The translations under genes were made by a program, and so were the position numbers. From Kitasatospora albolonga (GTDB lineage Bacteria; Actinomycetota; Actinomycetes; Streptomycetales; Streptomycetaceae), in NCBI GenBank assembly GCA_002082585.1, contig CP020563.1, forward strand, positions 4,210,001-4,274,000: 64,000 nt of DNA, read 5' to 3'. The notes beneath the pieces were generated by a model that was not told where the DNA came from, did not search any database, and saw only the letters and a list, made by a program, of their open reading frames with translations. Position 1 is the first letter of the stretch. Each line of letters opens with the position of its first letter. Below, piece by piece: positions 35,404 to 44,018 of the stretch.

Positions 35404-36248
35404 CGGCGGACATCGGCTACTTCGCGGCCTTCCTGGGCGGACTGCTGGCCCTGGTCAGCCCGTGCAGCGCGCTGCTGCTCCCGGCCTTCTTCGCGTACTC
35501 CATCGACTCCACCTCCCGCCTGCTCGCCCGTACCGGCATCTTCTACGCCGGGCTCGCCACCACCCTCGTACCGCTCGGGGCGGCGGGCTCGTACGCGGGG
35601 AGGTTCTTCTACGGCCACCGGGACGCCCTGGTCACGGGTGCGGGCTGGCTGATCATCGGGCTCGGGGCCGCGCAGATCGTCGGCCTCGGCTTCGCGTCGA
35701 AGCGGCTCGCGGAGATCAGCGGCCGCATCCGCCCCACCACCGCCTTCTCCGTCTACGCCCTGGGCGCGGTCTACGGCCTCGCGGGCTTCTGCGCGGGCCC
35801 GATCCTCGGCAGCGTCCTGACCGTGGCGGCGGTCAGCGGCAGCCCGGTCTACGGGGGCCTGCTGCTGGCGGTCTACGCGCTGGGCATGGCCGTCCCCCTC
35901 TTCGTCCTCGCCCTGCTCTGGGAACGCTTCGACCTGGGCCGCCGCACCTGGCTGCGCGGCCGGACCGTCGAGCTCGGCCGGTTCCGGCTGCACACCACCT
36001 CGCTGCTGTCGGGCCTGTTCTTCATCGGCCTGGGCGCGCTGTTCCTCGTGTACGACGGAACGACCGCGCTCCCCGGCCTCCTCGGGGTCGACGCCTCGTT
36101 CGCGGTGGAGCAGTGGGCGCAGGGCCTGGGCGAGCGGGTGTCGGACGCGGTGCTGCTGGGAGCCGTGGTGCTGGTGGTGCTGCTGGTTCTCGGCGTACGG
36201 GCCTGGCGGCGGCGCGAGCCGGCGGTCGAGGAGGCCGGGAAGGGGTGA
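35400..36248 (+). CDS. CcdA/DsbD-like thiol-disulfide transporter
   Basis: 282 aa, GTG overlapping the DsbA-like stop. Six or more membrane helices; the paired cysteines of CcdA are present in LVSPCSALLLPAF (first helix) and LAGFCAGPILGSVL. CcdA proteins carry reducing equivalents from cytoplasmic thioredoxin to extracytoplasmic thiol proteins, here most likely the preceding DsbA-like protein. The C-terminal Arg-rich tail is cytoplasmic. Confidence 0.92.
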   Translation: MTADIGYFAAFLGGLLALVSPCSALLLPAFFAYSIDSTSRLLARTGIFYAGLATTLVPLGAAGSYAGRFFYGHRDALVTGAGWLIIGLGAAQIVGLGFASKRLAEISGRIRPTTAFSVYALGAVYGLAGFCAGPILGSVLTVAAVSGSPVYGGLLLAVYALGMAVPLFVLALLWERFDLGRRTWLRGRTVELGRFRLHTTSLLSGLFFIGLGALFLVYDGTTALPGLLGVDASFAVEQWAQGLGERVSDAVLLGAVVLVVLLVLGVRAWRRREPAVEEAGKG

Positions 36249-36255
36249 GAACGGC

Positions 36256-36284
36256 GAAGGCCCCGTCCACCGGACGGGGCCTTC
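36256..36284. terminator. Terminator between the ccdA-like gene and tRNA-Phe
   Basis: GAAGGCCCCGTCC / GGACGGGGCCTTC, 13-bp perfect stem with a 3-nt loop, between convergent transcription units. Confidence 0.9.
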
Positions 36285-36290
36285 GAGAAG

Positions 36291-36364
36291 TGGCTGGGGC
36301 CGGGATCGAACCGGCGACCTATCGCTTTTCAGGCGATCGCTCGTACCAACTGAGCTACCCAGCC
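36291..36364 (-). tRNA. tRNA-Phe (GAA)
   Basis: Acceptor GGCTGGG/CCCAGCC with discriminator A, anticodon stem ATCGC/GCGAT with loop CTGAAAA (GAA), T arm GCCGGTTCGATCCCGGC. First in transcription order is Glu, then Asp, then Phe on the minus strand. Confidence 0.96.
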
Positions 36365-36386
36365 ACGCAGCCGCTGGGGCTGCAAG

Positions 36387-36461
36387 CGGTCCTGACGGGA
36401 TTTGAACCCGCGGCCTCCACCTTGACAGGGTGGCGAGCACTCCAAACTGCTCCACAGGACC
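36387..36461 (-). tRNA. tRNA-Asp (GTC), copy 2
   Basis: Identical over 75 nt to 29773-29847; acceptor GGTCCTG/CAGGACC, anticodon loop CTGTCAA. Lies 22 bp from tRNA-Phe and 38 bp from tRNA-Glu, consistent with one polycistronic tRNA transcript. Confidence 0.97.
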
Positions 36462-36499
36462 AAGCAATGTGCGAAACAAGTCTCGCACACGGTGAAACG

Positions 36500-36572
36500 T
36501 GCCCCCAACGGGATTCGAACCCGTGCTACCGCCTTGAAAGGGCGGCGTCCTGGGCCACTAGACGATGAGGGC
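36500..36572 (-). tRNA. tRNA-Glu (TTC)
   Basis: Acceptor GCCCTCA/TGGGGGC with discriminator A (one G-U pair), anticodon stem CCGCC/GGCGG with loop CTTTCAA (TTC), T loop GGTTCGAATCC. First gene of the Glu-Asp-Phe group. Confidence 0.96.
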
Positions 36573-36652
36573 TATTGGCCCGCCGGTTCGCTTTGCAGCG
36601 CGTCGGGGACGTGAGAAGCATATGGGATGGGTGGAGCTATCGCCAAAACGGT

Positions 36653-38278
36653 TTACGGCGAGGGGGCGGGCCGCACCGGAGAGCCGGTCGGAGACGGCGT
36701 GGGGGAGGGGGAGGCGGGGGCGTCCTTCTCCAGGTTCTCCTCCGGAAGATGGCGGCTGACCTCGGCCGTCGTCAGTCCGAGACCGCCGAGCGTGATCTCG
36801 TCCCACGCCTGGAGACGGCGGGTCGAGCGGTCCAGGTAGAGCACCGAGGCGCGCACCTTCTCCGGCTTCTCGTTCTGCACCGCGCGCAGCCCGCCGCCGC
36901 CCGTGGAGCCCTCCACCTTCAGCCGCGTACCGCCCTTCAGCTGTTCGTTGACCCGGTTGTGGAGGTGGCCCGCGAGGACCAGCGGGACCGTGCCGTCGGT
37001 CTGGCGGGCGGTGGCCGGGTCGTGGGCGACGGCGATGTCGACCGGGGTGCCCGCCTGCTCCTGGTCGCGCAGGGCGGAGGCCAGCCGCATCCCCTCCAGC
37101 TCGGCGGCCGCCTTCCCGCCGACCGGCCGGGTGCGGTCCGGGGTGAACGAGGCGTCCCCGGTCCCGGCGATCCGGAGCCCGGCCACGTTCACGGCCCGGC
37201 CGTTGTCGAGGACGCGTACGTTGCCGAACTTCTCCAGGTACGCCTGCGTGACCTTTGAGTCGTGGTTCCCGCGCACCCAGACGTACGGGGCGCCGAGGTC
37301 GCGGATCGGGTCGAGGAAGCCGTTCTCGGCGGCGGAGCCATGGTCCATCGTGTCGCCGGAGTCGATGATCACGTCGATCTCGTACTGCTCGACGAGCGAG
37401 GCGATGATGTGCCAGGCCGCCGGGTTCAGATGGATGTCGGAGACGTGCAGGGCGCGGATGGTGCCGGGGTCCGGCTGGTAGACGGGGAGCGTGGAGGTGG
37501 CGTCGTACAGCCGGGTGACGTTGGTGACCAGGCGGGCCAGCTCCTGCTGGTAGATGTCGAACTCGGTGACGATCGAGCGCGCGTCGCCGACCAGGGACGG
37601 GGCGCTGGAGAGCAGCCCGGAGAACTTGGGCTCCAGCACGGACTTCGGGTTCCAGGTGGCGTACGCGCTGACGCCCGACGCGGCCAGCAGGGTGAGCGCG
37701 AGCCCGCCTGCGGCCAGGGCGCGGCGCGGGCGGCGGTAGACGACGAGGCCGAGCGCGGTCGCCCCGGAGATCACGGCGACACAGGAACGTACGGCCAGCT
37801 CCCGGGTACCGGCGGCGACATCCCGGGTGACCTCGTCCTGGAGCCCGGAGAACCGTTCCGGCTGGTCCACCAGGGCCTGGGAGCGTGCGGGGTCGAGGCG
37901 GTCCACGTCCACGTCGAGGCGGAGCGGGGCGATGTGCGAGTCGAGTTCCAGGGCGCCGAGCGGGGACACGTTGATCTTGCTGCCGCCGGTGAGGGAGGGG
38001 CGCAGGGTCATGTTGGTGTCCATGGGGCCGACCGGCGTACGGATGGACCCCACGGCGAGCAGCCCGAGCCAGGCCCCGACCACGACGACGCCGAGCATGG
38101 AGAGGGCGCGGACGAACGGCCGGGGACGGCCGGATTCCGCCAGGTCGCCGGGGACGGGCTTGCGCGACGGGGACTTCGGGCGGGCGGACGGGCTGAGAAG
38201 GTGCCGGACGCGGTCGGCTGCGGCACGGAACGGGGCGCGGACCATTGGGCGCGTATGCCCCGGTACGGCCCCGCCCAT
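36653..38278 (-). CDS. Membrane-anchored metallophosphoesterase
   Basis: 541 aa from ATG 38278, or 530 aa from ATG 38245; neither has a clear ribosome site. Two membrane segments (residues about 59-78 and 178-215 region) flank an extracytoplasmic stretch, followed by a calcineurin-like phosphoesterase domain: HVSDIHLNPAAW, IDSGDTMDHG, VRGNHDSK, AVAHDP and LAGHLHNR hold the metal ligands in the expected order. The C-terminus is Pro/Ser-rich. It probably acts outside or at the membrane face on a phosphoester not identifiable here. Divergent from the zincin gene. Confidence 0.88.
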   Translation of the reverse strand: MGGAVPGHTRPMVRAPFRAAADRVRHLLSPSARPKSPSRKPVPGDLAESGRPRPFVRALSMLGVVVVGAWLGLLAVGSIRTPVGPMDTNMTLRPSLTGGSKINVSPLGALELDSHIAPLRLDVDVDRLDPARSQALVDQPERFSGLQDEVTRDVAAGTRELAVRSCVAVISGATALGLVVYRRPRRALAAGGLALTLLAASGVSAYATWNPKSVLEPKFSGLLSSAPSLVGDARSIVTEFDIYQQELARLVTNVTRLYDATSTLPVYQPDPGTIRALHVSDIHLNPAAWHIIASLVEQYEIDVIIDSGDTMDHGSAAENGFLDPIRDLGAPYVWVRGNHDSKVTQAYLEKFGNVRVLDNGRAVNVAGLRIAGTGDASFTPDRTRPVGGKAAAELEGMRLASALRDQEQAGTPVDIAVAHDPATARQTDGTVPLVLAGHLHNRVNEQLKGGTRLKVEGSTGGGGLRAVQNEKPEKVRASVLYLDRSTRRLQAWDEITLGGLGLTTAEVSRHLPEENLEKDAPASPSPTPSPTGSPVRPAPSP

Positions 38279-38382
38279 GCGGGGAGGCGGGCGGGAAGTG
38301 GATCAGGCGGTGGTGGGCGCGCGGTGGAGGAGGACCGGCCGCCACCTGCCCGTACCGGGCCCCGGTACGTGACAATGGCGGG

Positions 38383-38733
38383 GTGCTGGAGATGACGCGG
38401 GAGCAGTTCGAAGAGCTGGTGAGCGAGGCACTCGACCGGATTCCGCCGGAGCTGATGCGGCTGATGGACAACGTGGCGGTCTTCGTCGAGGACGAACCGG
38501 AGCCCGGCGACCCCGACCTGCTCGGGCTCTACGAGGGCACCCCGCTGACCGACCGGGGCGAGTGGTACGCCGGGGTGCTGCCGGACCGGATCACCATCTA
38601 CCGGGGCCCGACGCTGCGGATGTGCGAGACCCACGAGGACGTCGTGGCCGAGACCGAGATCACCGTCGTGCACGAGATCGCCCACCACTTCGGCATCGAC
38701 GACGAGCGGCTGCACGCCCTGGGCTACGGGTGA
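38383..38733 (+). CDS. Minizincin-type metallopeptidase (DUF1025-like)
   Basis: 116 aa from GTG 38383 (ATG 38392 is an alternative). The zinc motif HEIAHHFGID matches HExxHxxG, and the small size and MTREQFEELVSEALDRIPPE start are typical of the actinobacterial metallopeptidase family once called DUF1025. A GACAAT box about 7 bp before the start suggests a leaderless transcript. Overlaps the first crcB gene (GTGA). Confidence 0.9.
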   Translation: MLEMTREQFEELVSEALDRIPPELMRLMDNVAVFVEDEPEPGDPDLLGLYEGTPLTDRGEWYAGVLPDRITIYRGPTLRMCETHEDVVAETEITVVHEIAHHFGIDDERLHALGYG

Positions 38734-39197
38734 GCGAGCAGGCACCGGACGAGCTCCCGGAACCGGGACCGCCCACCGCCCCGCAGGCCCGGGTGCTGGG
38801 CGCGGTCGCGGCGGGCGGGGCGCTGGGCGCCGTCGCCCGGTACGGGGCCCTGGTGCTCTGGCCGACGCCCGGGGGCGGCTTCCCGTGGACGGTGTTCGTC
38901 GTCAACGTGAGCGGCTGCGCCCTCATCGGCGTCCTGATGGTGCTGACCGTGGAGCGCGGCCGGGTGACCCACCCGCTGGTGCGCCCGTTCCTCGGGGTCG
39001 GCGTGCTCGGCGGGTTCACGACCTTCTCGACGTACGCGGCCGATGTCTCGGGCCTGCTGGTGCGTCAGGAACTGGTGGCGGCGGTGGCGTACATGGTGGC
39101 CACGGTCGTGGCGGCGCTGGCCGCGGTGTGGGCGGGCGCGGTGGTGACGCGGCGGCTGCTGGACGGTCCCGTACGGGACGAGGGGCGGGCCGCGTGA
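38730..39197 (+). CDS. crcB: Fluoride channel subunit CrcB (first copy)
   Basis: 155 aa, GTG overlapping the zincin stop. Four membrane helices; GALGAVARYGAL at the first, NVSGCALIGVLM, and the channel-lining FTTFSTYAADV. An extra Pro-rich N-terminus of about 25 residues is present. CrcB/Fluc channels export fluoride; paired genes such as this one and the next usually form a heterodimer. Confidence 0.94.
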   Translation: MSEQAPDELPEPGPPTAPQARVLGAVAAGGALGAVARYGALVLWPTPGGGFPWTVFVVNVSGCALIGVLMVLTVERGRVTHPLVRPFLGVGVLGGFTTFSTYAADVSGLLVRQELVAAVAYMVATVVAALAAVWAGAVVTRRLLDGPVRDEGRAA

Positions 39198-39574
39198 ACG
39201 GGCACTGGCTGCTGGTGGTGATCGGCGGGGCGGTCGGCGCGCCGCTGCGCTATCTGACGGACCGGGCGGTGCAGGCGCACCAGGGCCCCGGGGTGGCGTA
39301 CGTCTTCCCCTGGGGCACCTTCACGGCCAACGCGGCGGGCAGTCTGCTGCTCGGGGTGCTGACGGGGGCGGCGGTCTCCGCCCCGGCGCACGCCCTGCTG
39401 GCCACGGGGCTGTGCGGGGCGCTGACGACGTACTCGACGTTCTCGTACGAGACCCTGCGCCTGGCCGAGACTGGCCGCGCCTTCCTGGCCACCGCCAACG
39501 TCCTGGCGTCCCTGCTGGTGGGGCTGGGGGCGGTGTTCCTGGGGGCGGAGCTGGCGGGCGGGTTCGGGGGGTAG
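39194..39574 (+). CDS. crcB: Fluoride channel subunit CrcB (second copy)
   Basis: 126 aa, GTG overlapping the first copy (GTGA). Four helices; GGAVGAPLRYLTD, NAAGSLLLGVL and LTTYSTFSYETL are the Fluc signatures. Forms a two-subunit set with the preceding gene. No fluoride riboswitch was recognised upstream of the operon. Confidence 0.94.
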   Translation: MNGHWLLVVIGGAVGAPLRYLTDRAVQAHQGPGVAYVFPWGTFTANAAGSLLLGVLTGAAVSAPAHALLATGLCGALTTYSTFSYETLRLAETGRAFLATANVLASLLVGLGAVFLGAELAGGFGG

Positions 39575-39896
39575 GCGGGGCCGGGGGCGGGGCGACGGGG
39601 GTGTGGGGCGTTCCGGGGGTGTTGGGGCCTGGGTCCGAGGCGGGCCGCGGGCGGTTGCGGGGGGCGTTGTGCCCCGGGGCCGAGGCGGGCCGCGGGAAGG
39701 GCTGGCCGGGCCGGCGGCGCTTCGGGCGTGTCTCCGGCGGGGTCCGGGGAGTTGGGCACGGCACCGCACCATTCGCGTACGGCGCGCTCGTGCCCGTACG
39801 GCAAGCTCCGCCGCTCCTCTCACCTCTCCGCTCCCGCTCCCTTTCCGTCCCCGCCCCCTCCCCATCCTCGCTCTCCTCGCCCCGGAGGTGCCGCCC
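39575..39896 (+). other. GC-rich 322-bp gap with CGAGGCGGGCCGCGGG repeats
   Basis: No gene seen. A (G)CCGAGGCGGGCCGCGGG element occurs at about 39636-39650 and again 42-43 bp downstream at about 39679-39694. GGAGG at 39884-39888 serves the next gene. Confidence 0.5.
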
Positions 39897-40487
39897 GTGC
39901 GCCACTTGTCCGCCCCTGCCCGTTGGGCAGCCGTCACCGCGCTGACGATCGCCGCGTCCACCGGCTGTATGAGCGTCGGCGAAGACGCCGCCAGGCCGGG
40001 GCCCTCCGCCTCCTCCGACCCGAAGGGCCGGGCCGTCCAGCCGAACGGTGAGACGGCGCCCGCGTCCGGCGGGGCCGCGCACCGGGGCGGCGGCGACGCC
40101 CACACCCACTCCGACGGGGACTCCGACCGGAAGAAGAAGCCCAAGGACGGCAAGCCGAGCCCCGAGGCGTCCGGAGCCACGCCGTCGGACGCGCCGAAGG
40201 GCGCGCGCCCCGAACCCGGCGCCCCGCAGCCCTCGGCCCCCGGCCGTCCCCCGGCCCCGACGCCCTCCGCGCCGGGCCCGGGGGAGCCGCCGCCGGTCGC
40301 CCCGGAGCCGCCCGCTCCGCCCGCCCCCGACCCGGACCCGGAACCCGAGCCGGAGCCCACCGAGCCTCCCGAACCGCCTCCCTCCGCGTCGCCCGCCGCG
40401 CAGCTGCGGACGCAGGCGATGAGCGGTGCGGAGGAGGGCCGACCGTTGCGGACGCCGGAGGCATCACCGCAGGTGGGGCCGGTGTAG
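39897..40487 (+). CDS. Pro/Gly-rich putative lipoprotein
   Basis: 196 aa from GTG 39897 with GGAGG 8 nt upstream. Signal-like start RHLSAPARWAAVTALTIAASTGC, where the Cys may be lipid-modified although the residue three before it (Ser) is atypical. The mature part is almost entirely disordered: charged at first (HTHSDGDSDRKKKPKDGK), then long Pro/Ala and PEPEP runs. Likely a cell-wall-spanning surface protein. Family unknown. Confidence 0.65.
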   Translation: MRHLSAPARWAAVTALTIAASTGCMSVGEDAARPGPSASSDPKGRAVQPNGETAPASGGAAHRGGGDAHTHSDGDSDRKKKPKDGKPSPEASGATPSDAPKGARPEPGAPQPSAPGRPPAPTPSAPGPGEPPPVAPEPPAPPAPDPDPEPEPEPTEPPEPPPSASPAAQLRTQAMSGAEEGRPLRTPEASPQVGPV

Positions 40488-40509
40488 CGGGCGGCCCGAG
40501 GCGTGCGGG

Positions 40510-40539
40510 TTGCGCAATGTGGGTGAGAGTGCGTATGGT
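40510..40539 (+). promoter_or_regulatory. Possible promoter and long leader of the DEAD-box helicase gene
   Basis: TTGCGC at about 40510 and TATGGT at 40534 are 18 bp apart. Transcription from here gives a leader of about 150 nt before ATG 40697, unusually AT-rich at its end (TTTCGCATTTCGCATG). Cold-inducible helicase mRNAs often have such leaders. Confidence 0.4.
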
Positions 40540-40696
40540 GGTAGATCGTTTGATCCCATTGCCCGGCGCCGACACAGAAGAGCGCCGTGTGGCGCGTACT
40601 CTCCCTTGCCGTGGCTGGACCGCATTGAGGCGGTCGAAATTGCGAATCACGGAGTTATGGGCGCGTGCCGAGACTCCGGAAGGTTTCGCATTTCGC

Positions 40697-43081
40697 ATGT
40701 CAATTTCCAGTTCTGACCGCACCGTCATGCCCGAGAACATCGACACCGACGCGCTCACCGAGCTCGTCGAGTCCGCTGTGACCGAGGCCCCCGCCGGTGC
40801 CGCCGCCGCGGCCGAAGCCGAGAACACCCCGGCCGCTCCGGCCGCCGAGAAGTCGGTCGCCGACTTCCTCGAGGACACCAAGGCCGAGGACACCGAGACC
40901 GCCGCCTCCACCACGGAGGACAAGCAGGCCGAGGCGTCCGCCGAGACCGACACGGCCCCCGAGGCCGACGCCGAGTCCGACGCCGACGCCGAGCCGACCA
41001 TCACCTTCGGCGACCTGGGTCTGCCCGAGGGCATCGTCCGCAAGCTCGCGCAGAACGGGGTGACCACCCCCTTCCCGATCCAGGCGGCGACCATCCCGGA
41101 CGCCCTGGCGGGCAAGGACATCCTGGGCCGCGGCCGTACGGGCTCCGGCAAGACGCTCTCCTTCGGTCTGCCGACCCTGGCGGCGCTCGCCGGTGGCCGT
41201 ACCGACAAGAAGAAGCCCCGCGCGGTCATCCTCACCCCGACCCGCGAGCTGGCGATGCAGGTCGCGGACGCGCTCCAGCCGTACGGTGACGTGCTCGGCC
41301 TCAAGATGAAGGTCGTCTGCGGCGGTACGTCGATGGGCAACCAGATCTACGCCCTGGAGCGCGGCGTCGACATCCTCGTCGCCACCCCGGGCCGACTGCG
41401 CGACATCATCAACCGGGGCGCCTGCTCCCTGGAGGACGTCCAGGTGGCCGTCCTCGACGAGGCCGACCAGATGTCCGACCTGGGCTTCCTGCCCGAGGTC
41501 ACCGAGCTGCTGGACCAGGTCCCCGCGGGCGGTCAGCGGATGCTCTTCTCCGCCACCATGGAGAACGAGATCAGCACGCTGGTCAAGCGCTACCTCACCG
41601 ACCCGGTCACGCACGAGGTCGACAGCGCCCAGGGCAACGTCACGACCATGTCGCACCACGTCCTCGTCGTGAAGCCGAAGGACAAGGCGCCGGTCACGGC
41701 CGCCATCGCCGCCCGCAAGGGCCGCACCATCATCTTCGTCCGCACCCAGCTGGGCGCCGACCGCATCGCCGAGCAGCTCATCGAGTCCGGCGTGAAGGCC
41801 GACGCGCTGCACGGCGGCATGACCCAGGGCGCCCGTACGCGGGTCCTGGAGGACTTCAAGAAGGGTTACGTCAACGCGCTCGTCGCGACCGACGTGGCCG
41901 CCCGCGGTATCCACGTGGACGGCATCGACCTGGTCCTGAACGTGGACCCGGCCGGTGACCACAAGGACTACCTGCACCGCTCGGGCCGTACCGCCCGCGC
42001 CGGCCGCTCCGGTGTGGTCGTCTCGCTGGCGCTCCCGCACCAGCGCCGCCAGATCTTCCGCCTGATGGAGGACGCGGGCGTCGACGCCTCGCGCCACATC
42101 GTCCAGGGCGCGGGCGTCTTCGAGCCGGAGGTCGCCGAGATCACCGGCGCCCGTTCGCTCACCGAGGTCCAGGCGGACTCCGCGAACAACGCCGCCAAGC
42201 AGGCCGAGCGCGAGGCCGCCGACCTGACGAAGCAGCTGGAGCGCGTCCAGCGCCGCGCCGTCGAACTGCGCGAGGAGGCCGACCGCCTGGTCGCCCGTGC
42301 CGCGCGCGAGCGGGGCGACGACCCGGAGGCGGCGGTGGCCGAGGTCACCGCCGAGGCCGAGGCCGCCCTGGTGGCCGCCATCTCCGTCCCCGAGCAGCCG
42401 GCGGCCCGCGAGGAGCAGCGCCGCGACGAGCGGGGCAACTACGAGCGCCGCGACAACCGCGGTGGCGACCGTGGCGGCTACCGGGGCGGCAACGACCGCC
42501 GCGACGACCGCCCGTCCGGTGGCTTCCGCTCCGGTGGCGACCGTCGTGACGACCGTGGTGGCCGTCCGTTCGAGCGTCGGGACAACGACCGTCCGTCGTT
42601 CAACCGCGACCGCCGTGACGACCGCCCCTCGTTCAACCGCGACCGTCGTGACGACCGTGGTGGCCGTTCCTTCGAGCGTCGGGACAACGACCGTCCGTCG
42701 TTCAACCGTGACCGCCGTGACGACCGCCCCTCGGGCGGCTTCCGCTCCGGCGGCGGCGACCGCCCGTCGGGTGGTTACCGCTCCGGTGGTGACCGTCGTG
42801 ACGACCGTGGTGGCCGTCCGTTCGAGCGTCGGGACAACGACCGTCCGTCGTTCAACCGCGACCGCCGTGACGACCGCCCTTCCGGTGGCTTCCGCTCCGG
42901 CGGCAGTGACCGCCCGTTCAACCGTGACCGTCGCGACGACCGCCCCTCGGGCGGCTTCCGCTCGGGCGGCGGCGACCGCCCGACCGGCCGTCGTGACGAC
43001 CACCGCGGCGCCAACACCGGCACCAACACCGGCTCCTTCGGCCGCCGCGACGACAAGCCGCGCTGGAAGCGCAACGGCTGA
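40697..43081 (+). CDS. DEAD-box RNA helicase with long repetitive RG/RD tail
   Basis: 794 aa from ATG 40697; ATG 40727 is an alternative. An acidic Ala/Glu-rich N-terminus (about 100 residues) precedes a complete helicase core: Q-motif FGDLGLPEGI ... PFPIQAATIP, Walker A GRTGSGKTLSFGLP, PTRELAMQ, DEAD box as VLDEADQMSDLGF, SAT, and HRSGRTARAGRSG. After a coiled coil (about 500-570) comes a tail of over 200 residues made of repeated units such as RRDDRPSGGFRSGG and RRDNDRPSFNRDRRDD. Such RGG/RD tails bind RNA and favour condensates. Probably acts in ribosome assembly or RNA decay, especially in the cold. Confidence 0.95.
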   Translation: MSISSSDRTVMPENIDTDALTELVESAVTEAPAGAAAAAEAENTPAAPAAEKSVADFLEDTKAEDTETAASTTEDKQAEASAETDTAPEADAESDADAEPTITFGDLGLPEGIVRKLAQNGVTTPFPIQAATIPDALAGKDILGRGRTGSGKTLSFGLPTLAALAGGRTDKKKPRAVILTPTRELAMQVADALQPYGDVLGLKMKVVCGGTSMGNQIYALERGVDILVATPGRLRDIINRGACSLEDVQVAVLDEADQMSDLGFLPEVTELLDQVPAGGQRMLFSATMENEISTLVKRYLTDPVTHEVDSAQGNVTTMSHHVLVVKPKDKAPVTAAIAARKGRTIIFVRTQLGADRIAEQLIESGVKADALHGGMTQGARTRVLEDFKKGYVNALVATDVAARGIHVDGIDLVLNVDPAGDHKDYLHRSGRTARAGRSGVVVSLALPHQRRQIFRLMEDAGVDASRHIVQGAGVFEPEVAEITGARSLTEVQADSANNAAKQAEREAADLTKQLERVQRRAVELREEADRLVARAARERGDDPEAAVAEVTAEAEAALVAAISVPEQPAAREEQRRDERGNYERRDNRGGDRGGYRGGNDRRDDRPSGGFRSGGDRRDDRGGRPFERRDNDRPSFNRDRRDDRPSFNRDRRDDRGGRSFERRDNDRPSFNRDRRDDRPSGGFRSGGGDRPSGGYRSGGDRRDDRGGRPFERRDNDRPSFNRDRRDDRPSGGFRSGGSDRPFNRDRRDDRPSGGFRSGGGDRPTGRRDDHRGANTGTNTGSFGRRDDKPRWKRNG
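42420..43040 (+). repeat. In-frame coding repeats of the helicase tail
   Basis: A repeating DNA module encodes RRDD-RGG-RPFERRDNDRPSFN-type units at least three times, interspersed with SGGFRSGG units. Copies are near-identical at DNA level, which indicates recent unequal recombination; copy number is likely to vary between strains. Confidence 0.85.
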
Positions 43082-43129
43082 CCCCGCACCGGCCGACTCC
43101 CGGCCGGGCAGGTCCGCCTGACAGACCGG

Positions 43130-43175
43130 CAGGGCCCGTACGCCACCGAACCGACTCGGTGACGTACGGGCCCTG
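43130..43175 (+). terminator. Terminator after the DEAD-box gene
   Basis: CAGGGCCCGTACG at 43130-43142 pairs with CGTACGGGCCCTG at 43163-43175, and the inner CACCGA/TCGGTG extends the stem to about 19 bp with a 6-nt loop. Confidence 0.9.
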
Positions 43176-43298
43176 TTGCCGTTCCCAGGGGGCGCGAACC
43201 GGCGTGAAAGGGACGAGCAGGGGGCGCGACAGGGCCCGACACCGATACCGGATCGGCTGCTGGGATCGGGCGGGCTATGCTCGGGGGTGATGTTGCAG

Positions 43299-43372
43299 GG
43301 GCCGTTAGCTCAATTGGTCAGAGCAGCGGACTTTTAATCCGTTGGTTGTGGGTTCGAGTCCCACACGGCCTA
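43299..43372 (+). tRNA. tRNA-Lys (TTT)
   Basis: Acceptor GGGCCGT/ACGGCCT with a terminal G-U pair and discriminator A, anticodon stem GCGGA/TCCGT with loop CTTTTAA (TTT), T arm TGTGGGTTCGAGTCCCACA. CCA not encoded. Confidence 0.95.
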
Positions 43373-43406
43373 CTGACAGCAGGGGAGACCTTCCGCCCTG
43401 CGGTGG

Positions 43407-43441
43407 AGCGCCCCGATCGGTTGCGGCCGGTCGGGGCGCTC
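43407..43441 (+). terminator. Terminator after tRNA-Lys
   Basis: GAGCGCCCCGAT / GTCGGGGCGCTC form a 12-bp stem (one G-T) with a GC-rich loop, 35 nt after the tRNA. Confidence 0.75.
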
Positions 43442-43550
43442 CGTTGTCCGGGGGTTCGTGCGTGAGCGGGTCGTCACCGGCCCTGCTAGCGATGTCAGGG
43501 CCGACTCACCTCGGAGCTGGCCCTGATGACCTGCTGAAATACCTGAAGGT

Positions 43551-43988
43551 TCACAGCGATGCCTCGACTCCGAGGCTTCCGGCCCTGATGGCTCCTCGTA
43601 GGACGTGGACGATGTCCTCGGGTTTGAGGTCGATACCGTCGATACCCGCCAGGGTCAGCGGGATCTCCTCCAGCGCGTACTCCCCGCGGCCCTCGGCGCT
43701 GAACTCGGGACCGGTGCGGTCGTCGAAGGACCAGGTCGCGATGCGGGCGAGGTAGAAGAGCTGACGCTCGTCGTCGGACTCCATCGTGTGGAGCAGACGG
43801 ATGATGTCGGCCTTTCCGGCGATCTCCTCGTGGATCTCGCGGTGGAGGGCGGCCTCGCGTGACTCATCGGTGGGCTCGACGCCGCCGCCGGGCAGGACCC
43901 AGTACTCGGGGACGCCGGGCCTGGTGCGGCGGATGACCAGCATCGTGTGGTCGCGGGTGACGAGGACGGCACGGACTCGTTCGATCAT
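43551..43988 (-). CDS. Nudix hydrolase
   Basis: 145 aa, ATG start. The Nudix box GGGVEPTDESREAALHREIHEEI follows the GX5EX7REUXEEXGU pattern apart from Ile-Ala in place of the last hydrophobic/Gly positions. These enzymes hydrolyse nucleoside diphosphate derivatives; substrate not predictable. It stands 30 bp downstream of the SDR gene on the same strand and is likely co-transcribed. Start of an accessory-looking stretch after tRNA-Lys. Confidence 0.93.
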   Translation of the reverse strand: MIERVRAVLVTRDHTMLVIRRTRPGVPEYWVLPGGGVEPTDESREAALHREIHEEIAGKADIIRLLHTMESDDERQLFYLARIATWSFDDRTGPEFSAEGRGEYALEEIPLTLAGIDGIDLKPEDIVHVLRGAIRAGSLGVEASL

Positions 43989-44018
43989 TTCGTTGGGTCT
44001 CCTTGCCTGTTGACGTTC

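Noticed and set aside
38279..38382. Fluoride riboswitch before the crcB operon
   Set aside because: The short leader lacks the GG...ATG-pattern core, and the first gene of the operon seems leaderless.
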